A stretch of DNA of 64,000 nucleotides. Origin: Moniliella sp. 'wahieum'. Lineage: Eukaryota; Basidiomycota; Moniliellomycetes; Moniliellales; Moniliellaceae. Shown here one piece after another: positions 33,695-44,695 of this stretch. The position numbers and the translations under genes are program-made. The notes beneath the pieces were generated by a model, which made no database searches, was not told where the DNA came from, and was given only the letters and a program-made list of their open reading frames with translations. The stretch covers positions 1 to 64,000 of the forward strand of contig RSEE01000063.1 in the NCBI GenBank assembly GCA_003971905.1, written 5' to 3'. The first letter of the stretch is position 1. Each line of letters opens with the position of its first letter.

Positions 33695-36600
33695 CTAGAA
33701 GTACAGGCTGGCAGCAAACACAATATCGCGGCGAATGTGTCTGAGCGGATCCATCTTACGGTAAAGGTCGGCATCTCCGATGACACGTGCGGCGTCCCGT
33801 ACTTCGCGACAGGTTTCGTCGAGGCGAGTGATGGTGCGTACGATGGTGCCTTCTGCGACGTCGGTCATGCGTGTGATTTCCTCAAAGGGCGTGCCCTGAG
33901 CCCAGGCCAGGACGACATGCACCAGCCCCGGACGGAACTTGAGTCAAAGTCTTCAGCTGGGATTTGGTGCTGGGTTTGGACAGCACCTACTTTGCTGTTG
34001 CACGACCATCTCCACGCCTTCTTCCATACCGAGCGAGAGAGGGGCACCGTCTCGTCGCGCGCATCGTAGATAAACATGCTCAATAGCGCCACCGTTTCTT
34101 CGGGGGAAAAGCGTGCCAGGGATGTCCAGATAAGTTCAGTGAGGACGAGCTGTCGGCTGTATTGATCTCGCATGCCACTCGGCCTTTGAGAAACACTCTC
34201 GACACCCCATCTACAAATCGCAATGTCTTGAGTACACCTACCCGCTGGTGATAGTCTGGCAAACAACTCCAAGTTCTCGTGCTCAGTCGAAGCCAAATCG
34301 CGCACTTCGGCTTGGAGCGTGCGACGTTGGGCACAATACGGTAATCCGCCTCAAAGTGTTTGTCCGCTCGCACGCTTGCCAGCGCAGCGAGGCGGGACGT
34401 GTACTCTTCGCGCTGGGCCAAAGCTTCGCGGAAATCAAGGCGGCCCAACTGGGCGGACACTTCGGGGAACGTCTTGCCTTGTGGCGCGCAGAGAGCTTGG
34501 CCAACGTCTGTCCAATCGGTCGAAGAAGGTCAAGGGTAGTTGAGTGCGCTCTTGCGATGCGAGAGGATGACTCTGAGGAACGTGATGGTATAAGGCGTGA
34601 GCCAGACCAGTGCGTCCAAGCGCACTTCCCGTAGATCGTACACCCATCCAGCAATCTCACTCGGTTGCACGTCCGTAGTGTCGGAGGCCAGGGGAGCTCG
34701 TGCCCGCGTCGCCGTGCGATCCAATTGCCCGCCCTTGCGCTCCGGCGACACGGCAGCCAAAACCAACACCCCTGTCTGTGCCGTTGCGCAAGCAGTTTGA
34801 CCACCACAGCAAGCGAAAAGTCAAAGTGCTCGTCGCGTAGAAGCACGATCCGGCCAGGAGGGAGGACGCGCGCACGTGCCTGTTCCACCGCCATCTCCAC
34901 CACCGCCTTCTGGGCCGCCGTGGCACCCTGTGCCAAGTCATAGTACTGGCCAACGTATCGTTTCGCTCAACGCTCTTGAGGATGGCACAGAGTCGAGTCG
35001 TTGCTGCAGTACACGAAGTCGACGTTCATGCTCCGGCTGTAATTTTTGTACTGCATTTTCCGAAAAGGAGCGCTTGATCATCTCCTCCACCTTGAGCGCC
35101 TCCACCCGCAACAGATTGAGGATCATGTTGTATGTCAAGCGGAATTGGCTGATCAGTTTGTCGGGCGTACCGAGCACCATCTCCTTGACCAAAGGTTTGG
35201 ATATCCCCGCTCACTCGCGTTGATGATCACTGTTCCTGTGGCATCGAGACCACGTCGCCCGGCACGACCGGCCATCTGGGTACTCGCCGGGAGAAAGGTT
35301 GCGGAAGGTGGTACCGTCATGTTTGCGCGTCGAGGAGAAGACAACCGCTTTGGCTGGCATGTTGACTCCCATAGCAAACGTCTCAGTGGCAAAGAGAACC
35401 TTGACAAGGCCCCCGTTGGAACAAGATTTCCACCACCTCCTTTACCAATGGCAAGAGGCCACCGTGATGCACTCCAATTCCCCGAGCCAGCAGCTCGCGC
35501 ATTCGTGTGATTTGGGGCAGAGTACGGTCGACCTCTTTCAACCGTTGCACCGCCTTCTCCATCATCAGTGTGCACCTCGTTCTTCTCCTTGGCCGTGTTT
35601 GAGATCAGTGTGGGCATGCTCGCCGCATACTCCTCACACTTTTTCTTACTAAACACAAATACGACCGTGGGGAGCAAGTTGCGTTTTCGCACATACCCAC
35701 CATCGTCACCCACAAATCTGGATCGGGTCCTGGACGACCGACTTACCGCCCCCTCGACCGCCTGTCATACCTCCTCGTCCGCCTCCCCCCTCTCGCCCTG
35801 CCATTGCCCCTCGTCCAGCCACCCCACCTCGTGTGGCTACCGCACCCCGCGTCCTCCCCGACCTCCACGACCTCCGCGATCCCACCACCACGACCTCCGC
35901 GACCACCACGGTCCCCGCCGCCGCGGACGGCGGGCCACCTCTACCTCCGCGTCCACCGCGTGCGCCGCGGGCTTGTGTGCTGGGTGGCGGGGCGGGGAGT
36001 AATCCCGCAGCTTCCAGTTCGCGATCTTGCTTGCGCATGGCTGCGTCCCGCGCGTCACGGAAGCCGCGGGGTAAGAGTGTTGCCCATTGCGTCGACGACC
36101 TTGTACAGATCCGATCCGGAGAAGAAAGTGTTCCAACGGTACAGGTCGTTTGAGTGTGCTAATCACATAAATCTCTTTCTTTTGGTCCGGCCGACCCAAT
36201 CGGCGAATTCTAAGATGATGCAAGGGGGGTCAGTAGCTGCCGAGCCTGGGAAGGGGCTTGTGGGTCATATGCATGATGCGACGCGGCAAAAGCGGCGAGG
36301 GAGGAAGGGTGCGTACCTCGTGTGTTGGGCACAGTGGCGGAGAGGAGGATGAGGCTAATGTGTTGCGGGGCGAGGATGATGACTTCTCCCATACACACAC
36401 ACGTTCCTGGTCGTTGACATAGTGCACCTCATCAAAAATGATAAACTCTACATCGCGGATCAGGTCGGCGCCACGGTAGAGCATACTGCGTAAAATCTCA
36501 GTCGTCATGATCAAGCAAGGTGCTGTCTCGTTGATCTGCACATCGCCCGTAGGATCCCGACATTGTCCGCGCCAAACGTTTCCTTAAACTCGCGGAACTT

Positions 36601-37722
36601 TTGGTTGGACAAAGCTGATGGGCGACGTGAGGACGCATCGCGTCAATGCTTCATGGCCAACGCTATCGCATACTCGCCACCACCGTCTTACCGCCGACGT
36701 GTGGGCTGCCACAAAGACGGAATCGCCTTGCTCAATGTGGGTACAATGCCTGCTTTTGGAACACGTCCAGCTCAAAGGGATACTCATGCGCTGGCGCCGG
36801 CACAGTTGCTCGAAATCGGGGAACCCAGTGGCCACATCCACCATGTGCGCCCACTCGCGCTGATTACGTTTTTCGCAGGTCCCGTAACGACTGCATGGGC
36901 TCAGTGGGGAGCAAGTCATCCAGCTCGGCGTCCAAGCGGTCGTGAGCCATCTTCTTTCTTCCGAAAGCGCCGAGGCAGGCAGGAAAGGCGCGGCCGACGG
37001 GAGGGTGGAGCGGGTAGATACGGAAGCAGCAAGTGGTACGTACACTGGTTCTGCTGGCAGCAGCCAGGACCCGAACTGCTTCACGCTTTGGTCCTCCGAC
37101 GGTGCACCCTCGTACATGCCCCGAACGAATCCAGGCGGGGTGGTCTTGAGCTCTGCTCCGAGCGCAAAGGGGTCGGCGGTGGTGCGACGGGCCGTTTCAG
37201 GGGCCACGACGACGGCATCCAGCCCACCAGGGGTGAACATGGAGTTGCCCACTTTGCCCTGGACAAAGTGGGCGGCGGACACTTCCTGTGCGCGTGGAGG
37301 GAGGAGGAGGTCTTGCCTGACCGAGGTGGGTGCGTTTGAGGGAGGATGTTTCCTCCACCTCCTCTTGCCAGCCGACCACGTCGCCGGCCAGGCCGGCACG
37401 GACAAAGGAGAGGTGGGTGGTCTGGGTGGCCGGGTGGACAGTGTGGGACTGGAGGGCATCGAAGGTGGGCCACTCGTTCCAGGCGAGCGGGAGGGCCTGC
37501 AGGGGTCTGCGTCTGGTCGGCGGCGCCGGAGCAGGGAGGAGGGAAGGGGTGAGGAACGTGGCGGGTCAGAAAGCGAGCGGGCGGCGTCGGGGCGAGCGGG
37601 GCGTCGGTGGGGGGAGCGGGTGGCGGGGCGCGCGGGGCGGGTGCGGAGCTGAGCAGCCCGTCGGCAAGCGCAGTGGCGGCGGCCCAGTCGGAGGCGTCGA
37701 AGAGCGCATCGGGCGCAAACAT
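33695..37722 (-). CDS. SKI2: SKI2 RNA helicase (cytoplasmic exosome cofactor)
   Basis: DExH helicase of the Ski complex, which threads mRNA into the cytoplasmic exosome. Start at the ATG at 37722 ([13 protein letters not shown]). The N-terminal region includes [15 protein letters not shown] and, after shifts, [12 protein letters not shown]. Helicase motifs: motif I around FVAAHTSA (the GKT bases follow a break near 36680), [18 protein letters not shown] in [11 protein letters not shown], an RGG-rich island at about 35735-36010 (yeast Ski2 has an Arg/Gly insert nearby), [25 protein letters not shown], and motif [21 protein letters not shown]. The Ski2/Mtr4 C-terminal (DSHCT) end is intact: [19 protein letters not shown] ending [12 protein letters not shown]. 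About ten frame breaks or introns. Identification as SKI2 over MTR4 rests on the N-terminus and RGG insert. Confidence 0.9.
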
Positions 37723-38506
37723 CGGCGGGCTGGGGTGGGGGTGGTGGCGCAAGCGGCGGCCGGACGACGATCGTCGATCGGCGCTGCGTTGCTTCGCCGG
37801 CCACAGAAAAGACACTCTAAGCTAACAGCGGCGCACCAGGCAACCCTAGCGCCCAGCCCGCCTCTGCATGCTGCAGCTGCATGCTGCACGTGACTAGTCC
37901 TGTCCGCCTCGCTTACACCGCCGTTCCCCTTTCCCGCCAAGCAGCCGCCGCAGCAGCCACTCACTCGGTCGCAGCCCCGCTGTAGCAATCCGCCCGCGTC
38001 CCAGATCCTCCCAGGAGAGCATCGACGACTGCTTCTGGCCCCTGACGTCGTTTACGCCACGCGCTCTTTCCCACGCAAGCCAATCGCATGCTCTCCACTG
38101 AATGATATACGTTCGCACGCTTTTCAAGTCGGCAGGCCAGGCCAACCATGCTCCCTCTATATCCTTTGTCCGCAAGAAGCGGCGGATAGGATGTCTCTGC
38201 CTGCTCTGGCCTTCTGTTGTGCCTCCGCCCTCCGCCCCTCTCCGCCTGCAGCGCTTCAGCACCTCTTGCTGCCCCCCAGCCTACGCACCCGTCAACATAG
38301 CCCTGGTGTGGTCGTCACGTGCGCCCACGGCGTGGGTTTCAACGGGTCGGGGCGTCACGTGATCATGGTGAGCACGTGAACGCGTGAGGCTCATCGATCA
38401 TCAGCCTCGCCCAACATCTCAGCCCACACCCCACGCGTCGAGGCGCCCCTGAGGGTTAGCCTGACCATCACCACCCCCCGACCACCATCCGTGCTTCTCC
38501 GCCGCC
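37723..38506. promoter_or_regulatory. Divergent promoter region with four CACGTG sites
   Basis: Lies between SKI2 (minus) and the gene starting at 38507 (plus). CACGTG E-boxes occur at 37887-37892, 38316-38321, 38356-38361 and 38373-38378; a nested palindrome of TGCATGCTGCAGCTGCATGC lies at 37866-37886. A bHLH (Cbf1-like) input on one or both genes is inference. Confidence 0.4.
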
Positions 38507-39405
38507 ATGCCGCCGTTGACGCGCCGGATGGCGCGTGCCGCCGAGCAGTCTGCCGAACCCGAACCCGAACCCCAATCCCAACCCGAACCTGCGCTGCCTC
38601 GCTCTCGCCCCCGCCTGCGTCCCCGCCGCCCTGCCTCCCGCCCGCCGCACCAGCTCTCCCCCCCCGCCCAGCCCGGCCCTCCGCGCCTCCTCGCCCCCCT
38701 CCGCGCTTCTGGTACGTGCCTGCCTTCGCTCAGCACCTTCCTCGTCTGCGCTGCTGGGCTTTCCGTGGCTACGCAGATCAGCTACCCTCGCCCCCCCCTC
38801 GCCCCCCACCCTCAGGTACTTCTTTTTCGGCGGGTGGAGCCGATCAGCACCTGTCTGGTGCCGGGCTAGCCTTGTTCCAGCCGCGGCAGTTCTACCAGGA
38901 CCAAGTGCCAGCTCAGCCTTCCTCTCTACTTCGGAGCAACTCTCGCATGCGCTTCCTCTGCCTTCGCCTCCGCTGCGGCCGGTATGGCGATTGCCCAGCT
39001 GGAAGTGTTGTTACCTGCTGCTATCGCTCAACGGTGCCCGTTTTTTCCATGTGGTTCGTACGCAGGTTAGGACCGCGTGTGCAGCAGACGCTTGTCCAGG
39101 CCTGCTCTTGGTGTGGGATTTGCCGACTTGGTCCACATTGGGGTCACGTTGTACATGCTTCCTTCGCCGGTGGAAGGCAAGGGGGTGTGGGCGACGCTTA
39201 CCCGGCTGGGTCACTCGACGCTTGGAACGCTCTCTTGTTTGGTAATGTGGTCACATTTCCTCTTGTTTTGTTCCGTCTGGCCTGGCTCGGCGGCGTAGGT
39301 CGCGCCGCTCTTGGGTGCTCGGTAACGCCGTACCGGCCCAAGCACGCCCGTCAAGAAACGTCGTGGTCGCCCGCCCAAGACACCCAAGACGCCCAAGACC
39401 GAGTA
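38507..39405 (+). CDS. Hypothetical protein ending in an AT-hook-like motif
   Basis: ATG at 38507 opens MPPLTRRMARAAEQ followed by Glu-Pro/Gln-Pro repeats. A good intron (GTACGTGCC at 38712 to CCCTCAG near 38816) joins to GTSFSAGGADQHLSGAGLAL and FYQDQVPAQPSSLL. After a probable frame break the third frame reads as an Ala-rich helix (GMAIAQLEVLLPAAIAQ). The 3' end encodes KKRRGRPPKTPKTPKTE and stop TAA 39403-39405; RGRPP is the AT-hook core. The middle (39040-39330) is unresolved and may hold more introns. A nuclear DNA-binding protein is possible; no family assigned. Confidence 0.4.
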
Positions 39406-39730
39406 AATATGCTTATCCGACGCACGCGTCTCCCTGCCGCTTCTACTGAATGTTGCAGCGTCCATGCGCTGATGCTGGATCTCGAATCGAAATGTTGTGT
39501 TGTATCGTGTTGTTGTGTCGTGCTGTGTTGTATCGTGTTGTGTGGAATTGGCTCTAAAATGATCTATTCCGACTCGGGTCTACAGCCGCCGGGCCCACAC
39601 GAGGTACGCATGAAGGATTGCTTAGAACAGAATGCACAAAAAGGGACTTGACAATGGGACAGGAGAGAGTGGGGGAATGGAAGAGCTGAAGGTTGGGGGG
39701 TTTTAGGCCCAGGCCCGGCGCAGTACAGAC

Positions 39731-40680
39731 TTAGTGCCACTTGTCCGGCACATGTCCAGCCAAGTCGACGGCGGTCGCAATGTCCTTAGCAACATAGGTG
39801 GAGTGATGGGGCGGTCTGGCCGGTCGAGCACGGCCTTGGAAGTGATACCACTGAGGACGAGGCATGGGCAAACCCAGCGCGTTGACCAAAGGGGATATCG
39901 GTATCGAGTCGGTCGCCAAAAAGATGGCGCGGGTAGGATCGACATTATGAGCGCGCACGACACAGTCCAGAATCGGCTGGTGCGGTTTACGATCACGATT
40001 GGATGGCGTCCAGTTGAGTTGATGATGGGCGCGACGGTTGCGCCGGCTTCGGGCCAAGGACCGCCAATGGCCGGTGTGGTGGTGTCCTCGTTGGTGAGGA
40101 TAAAGTGTACCTCGGGGTCCATCACGTACTTGGCCGCCTTGGCTGTCTTGGCATAGTTCTGATCAATGTCAAAGCCCACAATGACTGCTCCTACCTTTGG
40201 ATCGATGGTGCCTGGGGCCGCGAGGGCTTCGAAAGGATGGTCCGACGGCAGACCAGAAGAACGGTGGTACGTATCTTGTGTACCGCCAATATGCTCGATG
40301 CCTTCGAGGTCGAGCTCATGCTCAATGCCCTCCATGCCCAGCACATAGACCTTGTTACGCTCTTGCTGCTTGATCTTGAGTACTTGGGAAACGTACACGG
40401 CCGCCGCGTACGCCGAAGAAATCATCTCGTCCTCGTGCACCTCAATACCGAGCTTGGCAAACTTTTTGAGATAGGTCGCGCGCGAGACGGACGCATTGTT
40501 CGTGACAAACAGTACCTTCTTGCCCTGCGAGCGGAGGTAGGCCAGCCATCGGCACTGCCCGTAATGGGCGTGTCGATGCGGTAGAGAACACCGTCACAGT
40601 CAAACGAACGTGTCGTACTTGGCCAGCAGCTCGGAGGAGAAGCCTTCCTTGGAGAGATGGAGGGTGTGGTAGGCGTCCAT
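39731..40680 (-). CDS. PHO13: PHO13-type p-nitrophenylphosphatase / phosphoglycolate phosphatase (HAD)
   Basis: HAD-superfamily phosphatase that clears toxic glycolytic side products such as 2-phosphoglycolate. Start ATG at 40680 (MDAYHTLHLSKEGFSSELLA). Motif I is FDCDGVLYRID with the nucleophile Asp; motif II follows after a shift; then VHEDEMISSAYAAAVYV, NKVYVLGMEGIEHEL, GAVIVGFDIDQNYAK, FILTNEDTTTP, the KPHQPILDCVV Lys block and a GD-x3-D-type motif IV lost among frames near 39880-39900. Stop at 39731. Breaks near 40560, 40500, 40000 and 39890. Length fits the ~310-residue family. Confidence 0.88.
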
Positions 40681-41005
40681 GGTGCGCAGGCGGGGGGGGG
40701 GGAATGGGGGAGATCCCGATGGAGGTGGGCGGGGCTTTTTAAAGACTTGGAACCGGTCGGAGGGGGAGGCAGGTACCAGAGGATGGCCAGCAGTACGCGA
40801 CGGCCCATACTTGGCAGAGGAAAGGTGCTGTTGTTACATGTTATAGCACAGCACAAGTTCCAGACGGTCAGCGAGCGCACCAGGGCAGTGGCTGGGGGAC
40901 AAGTGCCAACCCTAGCCCACCGATCATCCTTCCGCATTTGCTAGTCTACTCTCGGTTGCCGCTATTCACGTGCGCCTGGAAAGGCATAGCCTCCGTGCGC
41001 AGGCG
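40681..41005. other. Promoter region of the PHO13-like gene
   Basis: Contains a run of ten G at 40691-40700, i.e. poly-C just upstream of the ATG on the gene strand. No gene. Confidence 0.4.
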
Positions 41006-41622
41006 TTAGCATTTAGCATTTAGCCACTCGAAGATTGAAGCCCCGCCGGCGCCAGCGCGAAGCACCCGCTGGCACGGCCAACACCGCGACAGGCACGGGG
41101 ACAGTGGCATGCGCCGCGCCCTCGGCCTGGCCTGCCCCACACCGCCCGCCTGCCCGTCGTCCTGCATCCTGGCCCACCCAGCCCGTCGCTGCTGTCGCCG
41201 TAGGTTTAGGTTGGTCCGGGGGGATGCGCAGACCAAAGCTTGAGCTTGTCGGAGCGTCAGGAGGCCAGAATCGATAATCGACATTGATAATCCTAATCTC
41301 TGAGATGTACAATCTGGGATGCCCAGATCGGAGAGCGACCACGCCTGTAGCCCGCCCAGCCATTCCAATCCATCTTCTGCCACCCTCCCACCTACCCCCA
41401 CCAGCGCGAGCAAGCCCCGACGGCAGCCTCCTGTATCCGGCATGTACCATCGCGTCCCAACGAGGCCAATTCGCTCTCGAGCAGCGCTGCTTCTTCGGCT
41501 GCTCCAGAGGAGGCTGAAAGTATATCGATTTGCATCTGGCGACAGGGGAAACCATAGGACAGGAGACCCCCTGCGTGCTCAAGTGGTGATGCATGGTTGT
41601 TGCTGAATGGACATGTCAACAT
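41006..41622 (-). CDS. Hypothetical protein
   Basis: Not recognised. The ATG at 41622 (or a later one at MQIDILSASSG) opens a frame with the acidic amphipathic helix SGAAEEAALLESELASLG. The continuation shifts to a frame with GGRVAEDGLEWLGGLQAWSL and MSIIDSGLLTLRQAQALVCA, ending basic (RRQQRRAGWARM) and IFEWLNAKC. Helical, leucine-rich, perhaps a small coiled-coil protein. Could contain an intron with donor GTACATG near 41450. Alternative frames are less coherent. Confidence 0.3.
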
Positions 41623-42644
41623 GTCACCGGCACAGGCGGGGACGTACTCGAACTAACTTTCTTCCTTGTAACCGTGTAACAGTGACCACTTTTCTCCCTA
41701 TTAATACTTCTCTTATAACCCAAGTATCTTCTGTCCTCTCTTTGCGTCGTCGTTTGCTGCTAACGCCGTGTGTTGTCGGGTCAAAGCTTTGCAACAGAAG
41801 CCTAATGCCATTGCGGCTCCAAGGCTGAGACTGGTGTGGGTGGAATGTTTGCGGCTGGGAAGAGAGTGGGAACGTCCTCTTCCCTCTCACCTTTTGTAGG
41901 ATGGGAAGGATGGGGAGAGAGTGAGGACACGAGCGACAAAGTAATGGTTGAAGCAGGTCAACGTTCAACCTTCAATCAGTTAATGGAAAAGCACAGTAGC
42001 CAGCAGGATACTGGGCCAAGGGAAGGTCACCTGAAGGTGCAGGACGATCGACGGACGGGATCAAGAAGTCGATCAATTGTGTGCCTCCACCGCGAGGGAA
42101 GTGATCGACAAGTGCACTGCGGAGGACCGGAACTGTCCCAGATGACATCTTTGGAGATCGTGACATTAGGAAAACAACCTGGAGGGCAGCAGGGTTGACT
42201 GCTCAAATATATCAGTGGACGACTATGAACGTATGAACTGGCATGTACGGTGCTCCGAGAGCAACGAACCCCTGACGCGTTTCGAAATAGTTGTTGTAAC
42301 TGGCCATGACATCCACTGCCGGCTGGGCCAGTCGCCTCGATGCCCAGACAATGTTCACAAAGCATGAGTCTACACCTGGAGCGCCGCAGGGGCAAGAAGA
42401 TGGGACACCGTGGGCACTGCGTTTCTGTAGCCAAATTGTGCTCCCAAAGCGCTCATCGCGCCCGCACCAGCGTGGCTCTCCTATTTGTTTGTCCGATACG
42501 CAAGCCAAAGGGGGTCCTAGTTGCACTGCGCGTCCTGGCTTACACGCCGGATCAATATCGCCACTTTAACGTGTCGCCTCTGTACAGAGAGATTCCAACT
42601 ACCCTCAGTTGTCCCCCGCGCCATACAGAATAGGATCATGGCGA
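41623..42644. other. Intergenic region with a weak coding candidate
   Basis: On the minus strand 42212-42526 an open frame without usable ATG ends FVNIVWASRRLAQPAVDVMA and a short tail; it may be a terminal exon or chance. A GTTCAAC-type word lies at 41959-41978. Otherwise nothing seen. Confidence 0.3.
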
Positions 42645-43420
42645 TCATGGCGAGGGAAGCTTGACTGGCTGAGTGTCATGTGCTGCCGAGGGCGCCTCTG
42701 AATCAAACACCGTAGTCACAGGGGCCGCACTATCCAGTGCCTCGGCGTCGTACTCGTACGTATGGCCTCCATCACGGTACCCAGGACCGTCTTGGGGAGG
42801 TAAGAATGCCTCGTAGCCAGTCGACGTACGTGTCTGTCTTGCAGGAAAGGCGGATGGGAGAGAAGTGGAGCCAATGGGGCCAGGTAAGCCACCGCCTGGT
42901 GGGACTCCCAGCACGTTGGCATCCTGTAGTTGTTCCGCCACTTTGACGAGCACGAGGAGCTTGAGGCACATGGTCAGGCCGACGGCAAACGAAGCGTACC
43001 GAGAGGTGGATGCGTCCTTTTCCTTGTCTGTGTGTGACAGGAGCCAAAGGACGTCCAGCACAAGCGAGGCCATCTCCAAGTACCCAAAATGTACCAGCAG
43101 CCGCACCACCGCACCGCGCGGAGCGTCAGCAGCAAGCGCCGCGACCACCAAGCCAAACAGGGCAAGGGGGAACGCGTACGCAGGCCAGTAATTTACCCCC
43201 GTCAGAAGCGCCGCACCCTGGTTCACACAGAGCGAAAGTCAGGTGGCCCGCTGCTGGCCCTTGGGCTCCACGGGGCCGCGAGGGGGGAGGGGGCGTACCG
43301 CAGTGAAGGCCAGCACGCTCTGCAGCTCCAGCGCCAGGAGGGGCGGGGCAGACGCTGGGCCAGGCCGAGGCGTAGGGGCAGACCAAGCACACGGTCGTCA
43401 AACGCACTCAGCTCGGCCAT
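42645..43420 (-). CDS. Four-helix membrane protein, possibly AGTRAP-like
   Basis: ATG at 43420 opens MAELSAFDDRVLGLPLRLGL; after a one-base break the frame reads PLLALELQSVLAFTA and meets an 81-bp intron (43218-43298). Exon 2 encodes hydrophobic segments at PAYAFPLALFGLVVAALAA, a mid helix (FGYLEMASLVLDVLWLLSH) and FAVGLTMCLKLLVLVKVAEQ, then a hydrophilic Pro/Ser/Asp tail with YEYDAEA. Size, helix spacing and tail resemble the angiotensin-receptor-associated protein family (AGTRAP) found in fungi and animals; this is fold-level impression only. Confidence 0.5.
43218..43298 (-). other. Intron of the membrane protein gene
   Basis: Donor GTACGCC at 43298 and acceptor CAG ending at 43218, 81 bp; joining gives an uninterrupted LAFTA-GAALLTG reading. 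Confidence 0.65.
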
Positions 43421-43608
43421 GATGGAGGGGGGGAAGAGAAGTAGAGTCCCGGCCGCGCTTCGCAGCCTTCGCCCTGTCGCACTAGCTGAGTTCAGCCCGA
43501 ACAGCCTTGAACGATCCTTGATCGATGATCGATGATCTATCTCCACCGCATGGTGCACGCACGTGGCGCTCTTACGTAACACATGTCCACTCCAAAAAGC
43601 TACGGGCC

Positions 43609-43613
43609 AAAAA
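43609..43613 (-). terminator. Pol III terminator (T5) of tRNA-His
   Basis: Five T on the gene strand one base past the discriminator base. Confidence 0.75.
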
Positions 43614-43614
43614 G

Positions 43615-43709
43615 TGACTGCGCCCAGAATCGAACTGAGAATAACAGAGCTCGTGGAGCTGTACGATCGTGAGACCACAATCTGTCGTGATACCTTTCAC
43701 CACGCAATC
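43615..43709 (-). tRNA. tRNA-His (GTG) with a 25-nt intron
   Basis: Acceptor GATTGCG (43709-43703) pairs with CGCAGTC (43622-43616), with A at the discriminator position. D stem GTGA/TCAC; anticodon stem ACAGA/TCTGT (43685-43681 with 43648-43644); loop TTGTGG + C with anticodon GTG. T arm CTCAG-TTCGATT-CTGGG. The intron occupies 43674-43650, right after position 37, the canonical site, and contains CCAC, able to pair with GTGG in the anticodon loop, as pre-tRNA introns usually do. A T5 Pol III terminator follows at 43613-43609. The D arm is short (6-nt loop if the stem has four pairs). Confidence 0.85.
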
Positions 43710-44695
43710 CTTATCAACATTATGATCCAATATGCAGACATACCAATCGCTAAAGGCTTATTTTTGTACGCAGTCTCTATCATTCTCCCCTATCTCATCG
43801 CACCTCTCGCCATTCTTCATCAGTCATTAGGTCACTGCTGGTGGTGGTGCTCAATCAAGAGGGTAGTCGGCGTAATACCCAACCCTCAAATGGCGTGCAT
43901 GTGGGTGTGAACGATTGGGGGTGGACAAGCGAAGGACAAGCGCGGAGGGTGTGATGTGGCGTGTATTGCATGAGGAAAAGCTTCGTCTTGTTAGCGGTTA
44001 ACATTATCGTTTTCGCTGTGGCCGGATGTGAGCGGCACATAAGTCAGTGTCTCGGGTCGCTAAGAGAGCACCACCACAATCCCCCCGTTTGTCTGCCGCT
44101 GAGGCAAGGGGGTGGGGCGCAGCCGCCTTACTATATGGCGCGACAGGCTGGTGGAGAGCACAATCGGCTAGCTCAGCTCGAGAAAATCGATGCTACAGCC
44201 ACCCTCCCCCCTCTGTTCTGGGAGCGCAGCAGAGATAGAGCACAGTATGATGCACACTGGCACAGTTGATAGCGAACCGTGCATACCAATCTGCGCTGTA
44301 GCCGGCACACTCACACCGTGCGACGATGGTATCCTCTCTCCCTCGTCTCATAACACGCTCGTGTCGCGGCTGCCCTCGAGTGGCTGCCACACACCGCCCA
44401 TTCCATTAGCACCGGCTGGGCTGTGTCTTCCTGCCCAACCCATAGCTCAAAGTCTGACTGTTACCCACAGAGCAAAGACATTGGTTGATACATACCGTTT
44501 GTATGATCGGCGAGGTCATGTATATATATCTCTTCCATCCTTCTCTTCGCATCAACTACCCCTTTTCTCCCTACCACTCTCCAACATACCTTTTCGTGTT
44601 CTCAGCCGCCCCTGCCTTGCTCGCAACCTCTTCTCCACATTTCCCCGACCCAGTACACCATTGTTCTCCTTTCCGTCCCTCGTGTGTCTTCCATC
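43710..44695. other. Intergenic region, tRNA-His to LC8-like gene
   Basis: No gene seen. The right part is the promoter of the gene at 44696: TATATATATC at 44521-44530, then about 165 bases of strongly CT-rich leader. Confidence 0.5.
44521..44530 (+). promoter_or_regulatory. TATA-like element
   Basis: TATATATATC followed by a pyrimidine tract leading to the ATG at 44696; typical fungal core promoter. Confidence 0.45.

Noticed and set aside
38555..38600. CCCGAA-type repeats as interstitial telomere
   Set aside because: Units are degenerate and encode an in-frame Glu-Pro/Gln-Pro repeat of the gene at 38507; not TTAGGG-like.
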